Shown here: one piece after another, positions 1-5,605 of the stretch
Position numbering within the stretch: position 1 is the first letter of the stretch
How the letters are laid out: each line of letters opens with the position of its first letter
NCBI GenBank assembly: GCA_030637665.1
Contig: DAOWGA010000241.1
Coordinates: 1-5,605 of the forward strand
Source of the DNA: Lysobacterales bacterium
Lineage (GTDB): Bacteria; Pseudomonadota; Gammaproteobacteria; Xanthomonadales; SZUA-36
Direction: 5' to 3'
Length of the DNA stretch: 5,605 bases
Made by a program: the position numbers and the translations under genes
The notes under the pieces: generated by a model
Database searches by the model: none
The model's input: the letters and a program-made list of their open reading frames with translations, nothing else
What the model was told of the DNA's origin: nothing

Positions 1-1
1 C

Positions 2-1948
2 ATCCAGGCGCAGGAAGATAGCTGGGGCCTCGAGTTCCAGGGCGACGGCAGCAGCCTGCGCAGTGTGGCCATGGATACCGACGTACAAGTGGAAGTGACC
101 GGCCTGGTTGCGCGAATCAGCGTCAGCCAGGTGTTTCGCAATACCGGCCAGCTTTGGTCGGAGGCCCTCTACCGCTACCCCCTGCCGGACGGCTCAGCGG
201 TTGACCGCCTGACAGTCGAGATTGGGCAGCGCATCCTGCAAGGGGAAATACAGGAAAAGGAGGAAGCACGCCGGCAGTACCAACAGGCAAAATCAAGCGG
301 AAAAATAGCCACGCTGGTGGAACAGCAACGCGCCAACCAGTTCGAGACCCGCCTGGCCAATATCGGCCCTGATGAGAGAATTCGCGTATCGATCAGTTTT
401 CTTTCCAGGGTGGAATACCGCGACGGCATCTTCAGCCTGCGGATCCCGATGACCTTTACGCCCCGCTGGGATCACGCAGACCCAGTCATTCAGAGCGGGT
501 ATTATGATGAAACTGCACCCGCTCCAGGCATCATGCCTGCCGGTGGCATGGACGATCACTACCTGACGCTGAACATCGACCTGCGTACCGGGCTGCAACT
601 GACCAGCCTGGAGAGCCGCTACCATGACGTGGACATCCATCCCTCGCTCAACGGCTACAACATTTATCTTGCTGACCCCGACGCCCGCAGCGACCGTGTA
701 TTCGAACTGAACTGGAAACCGGATTTTGGCAGCACTCCGGAATCCACCCTGATGACCTATGATGACGGCGACGCAGTTTACGCCATGCTGATGCTGGCCC
801 CACCGCTGGCTGAAGCCATCTCCCCGCAAGCGCGCGAAGTGGTTTTTGTGGTGGATACCTCGGGCTCAATGAACGGCACTTCAATAAGCCAGGCCAGGGC
901 TGCCTTACACCAGGGCCTGGGTTTCCTGGGTCAGGATGATCGCTTCAACCTGATCCACTTCAACTCCAACAGCCTCCTGTTATTTCCAGAATCGGTTCCT
1001 CTGTCCACCAGCTATCTGCTGGAAGCCGAATCCTTCATCGACAAACTGGTGGCAAACGGGGGAACCAACATGGCGCCGGCACTGGACACGGCACTGAATC
1101 TGCCGCCACAGGCCGGCCTGATGCGGCAAATCGTCTTCATCACCGACGGCAGTGTCGGCAACGAGGGCGAATTGCTGCTTCAGATCGGTGAGCAGCTGCG
1201 CGACAGCCGTCTGTTCACGGTTTCCATTGGATCGGCCCCCAATTCCTGGTTCATGCGCAAGGCGGCCGAAACCGGCCGCGGCAGCCACACGCATATCGGC
1301 CGCCTGGACGAGGTGGAAGAACGCATGGCGATGCTGTGGTCGCAGATTCAATACCCGGCCCTGAAGGACATCTGCGTGGACTGGGGAATGGATGCGGAGT
1401 TCTATCCTGAGATCGTGCCGGACCTCTACGCGGGTGAGCCTCTCTGGCTGTATGCCCGCCTGCCCTACCAGCCACGCGAAGTGACCATTTGCGGTGAACT
1501 CGACGGAATGCCCTGGCAGCAAAGCAGCAGGATTCAGTCCGGCTCCGGCAGCGATAACCTGGCGATGTTGTGGGCGCGCAGCAAGGTCGAGGCGCTGGAG
1601 GATAGCCGGATTTTCGGCGCTGACCCGGAATTCATCCGCGATGAGGTGACGCAGCTGGCGCTGAACTTCGGCCTGCTGACGCCGTACACCAGCCTGGTTG
1701 CCGTGGACAGGACGCCTTCACGCCCGTTAAATGAAACACTGAACAACGAAGAAATTCCCAGCCTGCTGCCGGCCGGAAGCGCCGCCAATTCTGCCGGCTT
1801 CTCGCAAACCGCTACGGGTTGGGTCGCCCAGCTTATCCTGTCCCTCCTATCACTCCTCGTCGCTACCGGCATGGTCCTGTTCTCACCTCCCTCCGGGAAA
1901 GGCCGCCCCGGTGGCGCTCGTTCGCCAATGACACCTTCTGCCCAATGA
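2..1948 (+). CDS. VIT and vWA domain sortase-target surface protein, 5'-partial
   Basis: The product is probably an exported, surface-anchored protein of the marine proteobacterial sortase-target family, which combines a vault/inter-alpha-trypsin (VIT) domain, a von Willebrand A domain and a C-terminal sorting signal. The frame is open to the left edge with sensible family-like sequence (LEFQGDGSSLRS), so the GTG at 65 and ATG at 71 are probably internal and the signal peptide is missing. Counting from the codon at 65, the VIT domain covers about residues 4-135. The vWA domain covers about 256-425 with a complete MIDAS: DTSGS at 264-268, Thr334 in GGTNM, and Asp361 in ITDGS. A conserved LLTPYTSLVAV stretch lies at 538-547. 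The C-terminus has FSQTATG (579-585), a hydrophobic segment (586-606) and a tail with only K612, R614 and R619 charged. The motif lacks the Leu-Pro expected of an LPxTG-like signal. The stop overlaps the sortase start (ATGA), indicating one operon. The ligand is unknown. Confidence 0.9.
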   Translation: MQAQEDSWGLEFQGDGSSLRSVAMDTDVQVEVTGLVARISVSQVFRNTGQLWSEALYRYPLPDGSAVDRLTVEIGQRILQGEIQEKEEARRQYQQAKSSGKIATLVEQQRANQFETRLANIGPDERIRVSISFLSRVEYRDGIFSLRIPMTFTPRWDHADPVIQSGYYDETAPAPGIMPAGGMDDHYLTLNIDLRTGLQLTSLESRYHDVDIHPSLNGYNIYLADPDARSDRVFELNWKPDFGSTPESTLMTYDDGDAVYAMLMLAPPLAEAISPQAREVVFVVDTSGSMNGTSISQARAALHQGLGFLGQDDRFNLIHFNSNSLLLFPESVPLSTSYLLEAESFIDKLVANGGTNMAPALDTALNLPPQAGLMRQIVFITDGSVGNEGELLLQIGEQLRDSRLFTVSIGSAPNSWFMRKAAETGRGSHTHIGRLDEVEERMAMLWSQIQYPALKDICVDWGMDAEFYPEIVPDLYAGEPLWLYARLPYQPREVTICGELDGMPWQQSSRIQSGSGSDNLAMLWARSKVEALEDSRIFGADPEFIRDEVTQLALNFGLLTPYTSLVAVDRTPSRPLNETLNNEEIPSLLPAGSAANSAGFSQTATGWVAQLILSLLSLLVATGMVLFSPPSGKGRPGGARSPMTPSAQ

Positions 1949-2532
1949 AGACCAGCCGTCATTGGCCTTATGCGGCGGCGCCACTCACCGCCGCTTTTTT
2001 TTCACTTATATTCATCGCCCAGTCACTGTGGATACCGATGAAGGCTGAACTGGCCCAATGGCTGATTGAGCGCAGCTGGCAACGGATTCTTGCAGGAGAT
2101 GAACAGGCGCGCCCCTGGCCCTGGGCGGACACCCGGCCGCTGGGCGTGTTGAGCGTGCCGGGGCACGATATCCGGCAGATGATCCTGGAGGGAAATTCCG
2201 GTCGTAACCTGGCCTTCGGGCCGGTACTTGTGGATGGAACAGAAAAAGGAAGAGACCTGGTAATCAGCGGCCACCGGGATACACATTTCCGCTTCTTGCA
2301 GGAACTGCAAGCGGGTGACCGGGTGCAGATACAGCTACAGGATAATAAGCAGCTGTACGAGGTGACCCAGGTCGAAATCATAGACAGCCGCTGGAATGAA
2401 CTCGTGATCGAGCCCGGCACCCGCCGTCTCAGCCTGGTGACCTGTTACCCTTTTGACTCGCTGCTGGCAGGTGGGCCATTGCGTTACGTGGTGACCGCGC
2501 TGCCCGCTGATTCAGCTGTCAGGCATCCGTAA
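1945..2532 (+). CDS. Class of sortase dedicated to one target in Proteobacteria (marine sortase type)
   Basis: This 195-residue membrane-anchored cysteine transpeptidase should cleave the sorting signal of the adjacent VIT/vWA protein and transfer or release it outside the inner membrane. An N-terminal hydrophobic segment (about residues 8-31) serves as signal-anchor. The catalytic residues are visible: His110 in ISGHRDTHF, Cys167 in SLVTCYPF, and Arg180 in GPLRYVV. The WPWADTRP segment (58-65) is characteristic of this Gram-negative sortase group. The frame is open further upstream, to a possible ATG at 1819, but that extension is Arg/Pro-rich, lies inside the target gene and would bury the signal-anchor. 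The ATG at 1945, sharing ATGA with the previous stop, is therefore preferred. No Shine-Dalgarno sequence is evident before it, so translation is probably coupled to the target gene. Its 3' end overlaps rpe by 14 bases tail-to-tail. The sensor/regulator pair often found with such sortases is not downstream. Confidence 0.93.
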   Translation: MKTSRHWPYAAAPLTAAFFSLIFIAQSLWIPMKAELAQWLIERSWQRILAGDEQARPWPWADTRPLGVLSVPGHDIRQMILEGNSGRNLAFGPVLVDGTEKGRDLVISGHRDTHFRFLQELQAGDRVQIQLQDNKQLYEVTQVEIIDSRWNELVIEPGTRRLSLVTCYPFDSLLAGGPLRYVVTALPADSAVRHP

Positions 2533-3190
2533 CGTTTGCCTTCATCTGACTGATCGTGTCACGGTAATCATCCGAGCCAAAAATGGCTGATCCGGCAACG
2601 AACGTGTCGGCGCCGGCCGTTGCGACCGCAGCAATGTTGTCCACCTTCACACCCCCATCCACCTCGAGCCGGATTTCACGGCCGCTGGCATCGATCATTT
2701 CGCGGACTTTGCGCACCTTGTCCAGCACGTGTGGAATGAAGGACTGGCCTCCGAAGCCCGGGTTCACCGACATCAGCAAGACCAGGTCCAGCTTGTCCAG
2801 CGTCCAGTGCAACTGACCCAGCGGCGTTGACGGGTTCAATACCAGACCCGGCTGGCAGCCATGCTCACGGATCAGCGAAATCGTACGGTCAACATGCCGG
2901 CTGGCCTCCGGATGAAAACTGATCAGCGTGGCGCCGGCCTTTGCAAACTGCGGTATCAGTTCATCCACCGGTTCCACCATCAGGTGCACATCGATGGGCG
3001 CTGAAATGCCATGATCCCGCAGCGCCTGGCAAATCATTGGCCCGATGGTGAGGTTGGGTACATAGTGATTATCCATCACGTCGAAATGCACCCAGTCCGC
3101 TCCGGCCTCCAGCACATCATTCACATCCCGCCCCAGCCGCGCAAAATCAGCCGATAGGATTGATGGCGCAATTACGGTTGATTGTTTCAT
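2519..3190 (-). CDS. rpe: Ribulose-phosphate 3-epimerase
   Basis: This cytosolic enzyme interconverts D-ribulose 5-phosphate and D-xylulose 5-phosphate in the pentose phosphate pathway (and the Calvin cycle where present). The 223-residue length is normal for the family, and the single TIM-barrel domain is complete. Visible signatures are [10 protein letters not shown] at the N-terminus, the metal/catalytic segment [17 protein letters not shown] with His35 and Asp37, His69 in [19 protein letters not shown] (141-151), and EVDGGV with Asp178, which should complete the metal ligands and acid/base pair. The phosphate-binding end is VAGSAIFG (198-205). The ATG at 3190-3188 is preceded by a good ribosome binding site. 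The gene lies 72 bp downstream of djlA on the same strand but has its own -10-like sequence, so it may be expressed alone or as part of a djlA-rpe unit. It converges on the sortase gene and overlaps it by 14 bases. Confidence 0.97.
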   Translation of the reverse strand: MKQSTVIAPSILSADFARLGRDVNDVLEAGADWVHFDVMDNHYVPNLTIGPMICQALRDHGISAPIDVHLMVEPVDELIPQFAKAGATLISFHPEASRHVDRTISLIREHGCQPGLVLNPSTPLGQLHWTLDKLDLVLLMSVNPGFGGQSFIPHVLDKVRKVREMIDASGREIRLEVDGGVKVDNIAAVATAGADTFVAGSAIFGSDDYRDTISQMKANVTDA

Positions 3191-3196
3191 GATAAG

Positions 3197-3202
3197 CCCC
3201 TC
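3197..3202 (-). promoter_or_regulatory. Ribosome binding site of rpe
   Basis: Read on the minus strand, GAGGGG lies six bases before the rpe ATG. This is a near-consensus Shine-Dalgarno at good spacing and supports the chosen start. Confidence 0.6.
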
Positions 3203-3216
3203 GTTTTGACCACTCT

Positions 3217-3222
3217 ATTATA
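3217..3222 (-). promoter_or_regulatory. Candidate -10 element of an rpe promoter
   Basis: A perfect TATAAT hexamer on the minus strand lies in the 72-bp djlA-rpe spacer. It would put the transcript start about 20 bases upstream of the rpe start codon, leaving just enough leader for the ribosome binding site. No recognisable TTGACA-like -35 is present 16-18 bases upstream, so this is a weakly supported sigma-70 promoter. Confidence 0.35.
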
Positions 3223-3262
3223 GGTGTTTGTGGTGACTTTGTGGTTGGTCCTTCCCCATTCC

Positions 3263-4096
3263 TTACTTAAATCCCCTGGCCTGCTTGACCTGGTCATATG
3301 CTGTGTTGATTTCACGCACACGGGTTTTGGCGATTTCCATCATTTCTTCCGGCAGGCCACGGGACACTAGTTTGTCGGGGTGGTACTGGCTGACCAGTTT
3401 CCGGTAGGCTCGCTTGATTTCGCTGTCGGTGGCTTTGCGGTTCAACCCCAGCTTGGCGTAGGCCTGATCGATGGTTCCTCTGGTGTTACCACCGGCGGCC
3501 CTGCGTCCACCGCCGCTTTGCCGGTAACTGCCCTGCGGACCATAGTTGCCGGCCGGACCGCGCGCGTTCAGCATGGCCGAGAACAAATGCCCCGGGATTC
3601 TCAGGGCACGGGCAACTCGGAGCAAAACGGCATGCTCCTCCTGGGTGATGGTTCCGCTGGAGAATGCAGCCTCAACCAGGATTTCCATGAACATCTGCCG
3701 CAGATCCTGCCGCACCACCGAAAGTTGCACGAAAGGCAGCAGCGCAGCGTCCAGGTCAAAGCCCGTTTCCTTGCCCTGGTTGAAATGCCGAATGGCCCGT
3801 TGCCGGTCCTCACCGCTGATTTGCATGCGCTGCATCAAGGACTCGACCATGCGGATTTCGGTATCGGTCACCGTTCCGTCCGCCTTGCTGAGGTGGCCCA
3901 GGGAGGAAAACAGGGCGGCAAAGAAAGCCTTCTGCGTGTTGCCTACACCGGTAATGCCGGCAATAAAACGGTCGATCATATGCCCGAACAAAGCACCGAT
4001 CAGGGCGCCACTCAGGCCACCTTTGAACATGCCCAGGACACCACCGATGATCTTGCCCCACCAATGACGCGGAATATTGAATGAATTCGAAGACAT
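3263..4096 (-). CDS. djlA: DjlA-type membrane-anchored DnaJ-like co-chaperone
   Basis: DjlA is an inner-membrane J-domain protein that stimulates the ATPase of DnaK from the cytoplasmic face. In E. coli it has been linked to envelope stress and capsule signalling. The 277-residue length matches the family (about 270). Domains in order: a Gly-rich N-terminal membrane segment (about residues 15-46, with the GG/GA spacing of a dimerising helix), a TerB-like helical domain (about 53-172, including LSKADGTVTDTEI at 69-81), a Gly/Arg/Asn-rich linker (about 179-207), and a C-terminal J domain (about 209-277) with the essential HPD at 239-241 (QYHPDKL). The codon immediately before the ATG is an in-frame TAA, so no longer start is possible, and the next Met (residue 23) would cut the membrane segment. 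No clear Shine-Dalgarno is seen in the A/T-rich sequence before the start. It is divergent from purC and upstream of rpe. Confidence 0.95.
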   Translation of the reverse strand: MSSNSFNIPRHWWGKIIGGVLGMFKGGLSGALIGALFGHMIDRFIAGITGVGNTQKAFFAALFSSLGHLSKADGTVTDTEIRMVESLMQRMQISGEDRQRAIRHFNQGKETGFDLDAALLPFVQLSVVRQDLRQMFMEILVEAAFSSGTITQEEHAVLLRVARALRIPGHLFSAMLNARGPAGNYGPQGSYRQSGGGRRAAGGNTRGTIDQAYAKLGLNRKATDSEIKRAYRKLVSQYHPDKLVSRGLPEEMMEIAKTRVREINTAYDQVKQARGFK

Positions 4097-4203
4097 TTAA
4101 TTTATTGAACCGGGTTTGCTCGGGCCTGTATGTGCTGCAGCAACGAAGTATATAATTGACAGGGACAATCTCCCACAGCCAAAAGACATAAAAGGGCAAT
4201 TTC
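4097..4203. promoter_or_regulatory. Divergent djlA / purC intergenic promoter region
   Basis: This 107-bp spacer separates two outward-facing genes and so should hold promoters for both. On the plus strand a perfect TATAAT lies at 4151-4156, which would start a purC transcript near 4163 with a leader of about 40 bases. No good -35 is seen at standard spacing. A TTGACA hexamer at 4156-4161 overlaps the TATAAT but has no well-spaced -10 downstream. On the minus strand the same A/T-rich core offers only weak -10-like hexamers for djlA. I see no purine-repressor-type palindrome. Confidence 0.45.
4191..4196 (+). promoter_or_regulatory. Ribosome binding site deciding the purC TTG start
   Basis: AAAGGG ends seven bases before the TTG at 4204. 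An in-frame TAA at 4189-4191 closes the frame just upstream, and no ATG or GTG occurs between it and the conserved start of the protein. This short purine run therefore supports TTG as the initiation codon. Confidence 0.55.
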
Positions 4204-5112
4204 TTGACAATTCAATCTTCTTCATCAGCCTATTCAGCTGACCTGGTCACCCAGTACCCGCTCACCCACCAGGGCAAGGTACGGGACAGTTTCGCCATCG
4301 ACGATGAGCACATGCTGATCGTCGCATCCGACCGCCTGTCGGCTTTCGACGTGGTGCTTCCGGACCCCATACCGGGCAAAGGAGAAATCCTCACCCGCAT
4401 ATCCAGTTTCTGGTTCGAAAGAACCGCGGACATTATTCCCAACCACCTGAGCAGCATAGAAGTAGCGGATGTTATCGATGACCCGGGTCTGCTGGAAATA
4501 CTCAGGCACCGCTGTGTTGTAGTCAAGCGGCTCAAGCCGCTTCCGTTGGAGGCCATTGTTCGAGGCTACATCATCGGCTCGGGCTGGAAGGACTACCAGG
4601 AGCACGGTGCAATCTGCGGCATCTTGCTGCCACCCGGGCTCCAGCAGGCTGCGCGACTTCCGGAAGTGATATTTACACCTTCGAATAAAGCGGCAGCCGG
4701 TCGACACGATGCCAATGTCGATTTCGAGTCCATAGCCGCCACGATCGGTCAATCACTGGCGGAAGAAATACGGGACGTCAGCATACAGATCTACCAGCAC
4801 GCGGTTAACCACGCCGCTGCACGGGGAATCATCATAGCGGACACCAAGTTTGAATTCGGCCTGGATGAACGCGGAGCCGTGCGCCTGATGGATGAAGTGC
4901 TGACCCCCGATTCATCCCGTTTCTGGCCCGAAGAGTCATACCAGCCCGGAACCAGCCCGCCCAGCTACGACAAACAATTCGTGCGCGATTACCTGGAAAC
5001 ACTGGAATGGGACAAGCGGCCACCAGGACCAAAACTGCCGGCTGATATCATCAAAGCAACCGCAGCAAAATACAAAGAAGCCTATGATCGCCTGACCGGC
5101 CCGGCCCTGTAG
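4204..5112 (+). CDS. purC: Phosphoribosylaminoimidazole-succinocarboxamide synthase (SAICAR synthetase)
   Basis: PurC joins CAIR and L-aspartate at the cost of ATP to give SAICAR, a step of de novo purine synthesis in the cytosol. The 302-residue product is the longer form of the family (about 300, against about 240 in E. coli). Signatures seen are GKVRDSF (24-30) and the nucleotide-binding start [11 protein letters not shown] (41-51), then IPGKGEILT (57-64), [16 protein letters not shown] (116-131), the [16 protein letters not shown] loop (157-172), IADTKFEFG (211-219), [13 protein letters not shown] (230-242) and [12 protein letters not shown] (254-265). Initiation is at TTG: a stop lies just upstream in frame and no ATG/GTG precedes the conserved region. 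The loop at 157-172 differs from the usual STKAExGxHDENI pattern by losing two acidic residues, which may be a natural lineage variant. It is transcribed away from djlA and converges on the last gene, 85 bp away. Confidence 0.97.
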   Translation: MTIQSSSSAYSADLVTQYPLTHQGKVRDSFAIDDEHMLIVASDRLSAFDVVLPDPIPGKGEILTRISSFWFERTADIIPNHLSSIEVADVIDDPGLLEILRHRCVVVKRLKPLPLEAIVRGYIIGSGWKDYQEHGAICGILLPPGLQQAARLPEVIFTPSNKAAAGRHDANVDFESIAATIGQSLAEEIRDVSIQIYQHAVNHAAARGIIIADTKFEFGLDERGAVRLMDEVLTPDSSRFWPEESYQPGTSPPSYDKQFVRDYLETLEWDKRPPGPKLPADIIKATAAKYKEAYDRLTGPAL

Positions 5113-5197
5113 GCAAGGCTCGTTATTCACTCCGCGCACTGCGCATGCGAGAGGCAATCCCCGCAAGCCCGACACTGCGCCAGGCGGGTCTTTGAAG

Positions 5198-5605
5198 CTA
5201 CTCGGATGGAAACAGTGTCTCCAGAACAAGGGTTGAGCCATCCAGCACATCTATCTGCTTTCCACGCGGATCGAAATCCAGCAGAATCTTGCCGGGCTCC
5301 ACGGGATTTCTGAACTCCAACTCGCCTTCAACAGATCCATCCTGCAACATTACAACCTCTATAGCGCCTACGGTCTCACCGCCAATTCTCAAACCATAAC
5401 TGCCAACTGGCACATCTTCAATTTCGACAGAAAAATCGGTGCGATCAGTTCGTGGTTCGAGCTTGGCGTCTCCCGAAGCGTCCGGAAACACGCCCGTATT
5501 GGTGAGCTCGACTTCGATATCGACAGTGCCAAAATCAATATCCACACCACCATTGTCTCCGCCATTATCATCACCGCCGTTATCGTCACCGCCGTTATCG
5601 TCACC
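5198..5605 (-). CDS. Unrecognised protein with Gly-Asp-Asp-Asn-Gly linker, C-terminal part only
   Basis: I do not recognise this family. The minus-strand frame is open to the right edge, so only the last 135 residues are seen. The GTG at 5545-5543 is not needed as a start, because the upstream codons continue in frame as a low-complexity run of Gly, Asp and Asn (20 residues). After that linker comes a region of about 115 residues with alternating hydrophobic and polar stretches (VDIEVELTNTG, FSVEIEDVPVGSYGLRIGG, VEGELEFRNPVEPGKILLDF) that suggests an all-beta fold. It has no Cys or evident catalytic motif and ends in LVLETLFPSE. The composition is strongly acidic. A Gly/Asp/Asn linker in front of a beta domain is common in exported proteins of marine bacteria and may bind calcium, but export cannot be judged without the N-terminus. 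It is convergent with purC. Confidence 0.75.
   Translation of the reverse strand, partial: GDDNGGDDNGGDDNGGDNGGVDIDFGTVDIEVELTNTGVFPDASGDAKLEPRTDRTDFSVEIEDVPVGSYGLRIGGETVGAIEVVMLQDGSVEGELEFRNPVEPGKILLDFDPRGKQIDVLDGSTLVLETLFPSE
5549..5605 (-). repeat. 15-bp in-frame tandem repeat encoding GDDNG
   Basis: Read on the minus strand, a 15-base unit encoding Gly-Asp-Asp-Asn-Gly occurs in three successive copies from 5602 down to 5558, followed by a shortened unit (GDNG), and the array continues past the window edge. The two copies nearest the edge are identical at the DNA level, and the third differs only at synonymous positions (AAC to AAT, GAC to GAT, GGT to GGA). This suggests recent slippage or expansion under coding constraint. 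Confidence 0.85.

Noticed and set aside
65..73. GTG (65) or ATG (71) as the true start of the VIT/vWA protein
   Set aside because: The same frame is open to base 2 and encodes plausible family sequence, there is no ribosome binding site before 65, and a surface protein needs a signal peptide that is absent here.
980..1522. 180-codon minus-strand open frame inside the VIT/vWA gene, and a similar one at 293-829
   Set aside because: Both are antisense to well-conserved vWA and VIT coding sequence, with His/Arg/Gln-rich translations typical of shadow frames in GC-rich genes.
1819..1944. N-terminal extension of the sortase by 42 codons
   Set aside because: It would place an Arg/Pro-rich stretch before the signal-anchor and overlap the target gene by about 130 bases. 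The ATGA-coupled start is the simpler choice.
2531..2539. AACGTTTGC resembling half of a purine-repressor (PurR) operator
   Set aside because: It lies inside the 3' coding end of rpe, far from purC, and lacks the other half of the palindrome, so it is most likely chance.
3380..4084. 234-codon plus-strand open frame across djlA
   Set aside because: It lies wholly antisense to a clear djlA with all expected domains, and its translation shows no recognisable family or domain.
5137..5180. Direct repeat CACTGCGC at 5137-5144 and 5173-5180, and the palindrome CGCATGCG between them
   Set aside because: Eight-base repeats are expected by chance in GC-rich spacer DNA, and nothing around them suggests an attachment site or mobile-element end.
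5160..5194. Possible terminator hairpin between purC and the last gene (CCCGC / GCGGG, then TCTTTG)
   Set aside because: The stem is only five pairs around a loop of about 19 bases and the T-run is poor, so it is not convincing as an intrinsic terminator.

Overview
The window looks like chromosomal DNA from a gammaproteobacterium, probably a marine or aquatic one. The GC content is moderate to high by eye. It contains a DjlA-type membrane co-chaperone, the roughly 300-residue form of PurC, and a Gram-negative sortase beside its single dedicated substrate, a pairing known mostly from marine Proteobacteria. I cannot name the genus. No tRNA, rRNA, CRISPR array, insertion sequence or phage gene is visible.

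Layout, left to right. (1) Bases 2-1948 (+) carry the large C-terminal part of a VIT / von Willebrand factor A surface protein with a C-terminal sorting-signal-like tail. Its reading frame stays open to the left edge, so the signal peptide and true start lie outside the window. (2) Bases 1945-2532 (+) encode a sortase that starts inside the stop codon of gene 1 (ATGA overlap). (3) Bases 2519-3190 (-) encode rpe, whose last 14 bases overlap the sortase end tail-to-tail. (4) Bases 3263-4096 (-) encode djlA, 72 bp upstream of rpe. (5) Bases 4204-5112 (+) encode purC, divergent from djlA across a 107-bp spacer and using a TTG start. (6) Bases 5198-5605 (-) carry the C-terminal end of an unrecognised protein. 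It has a beta-rich-looking C-terminal region joined to a Gly-Asp-Asp-Asn-Gly repeat that runs off the right edge.

The functional unit of interest is genes 1-2. The sortase has the expected His/Cys/Arg catalytic set and a membrane anchor. Its presumed substrate has an intact MIDAS metal site, so it could be a metal-dependent adhesion or binding protein anchored at the cell surface. The substrate's sorting motif is unusual: the position where an LPxTA/G-type motif is expected reads FSQTATG. Rpe (pentose phosphate pathway), DjlA (DnaK co-chaperone) and PurC (purine synthesis) are housekeeping genes with no evident link to the sortase pair, so the pair appears to sit beside a conserved core block.
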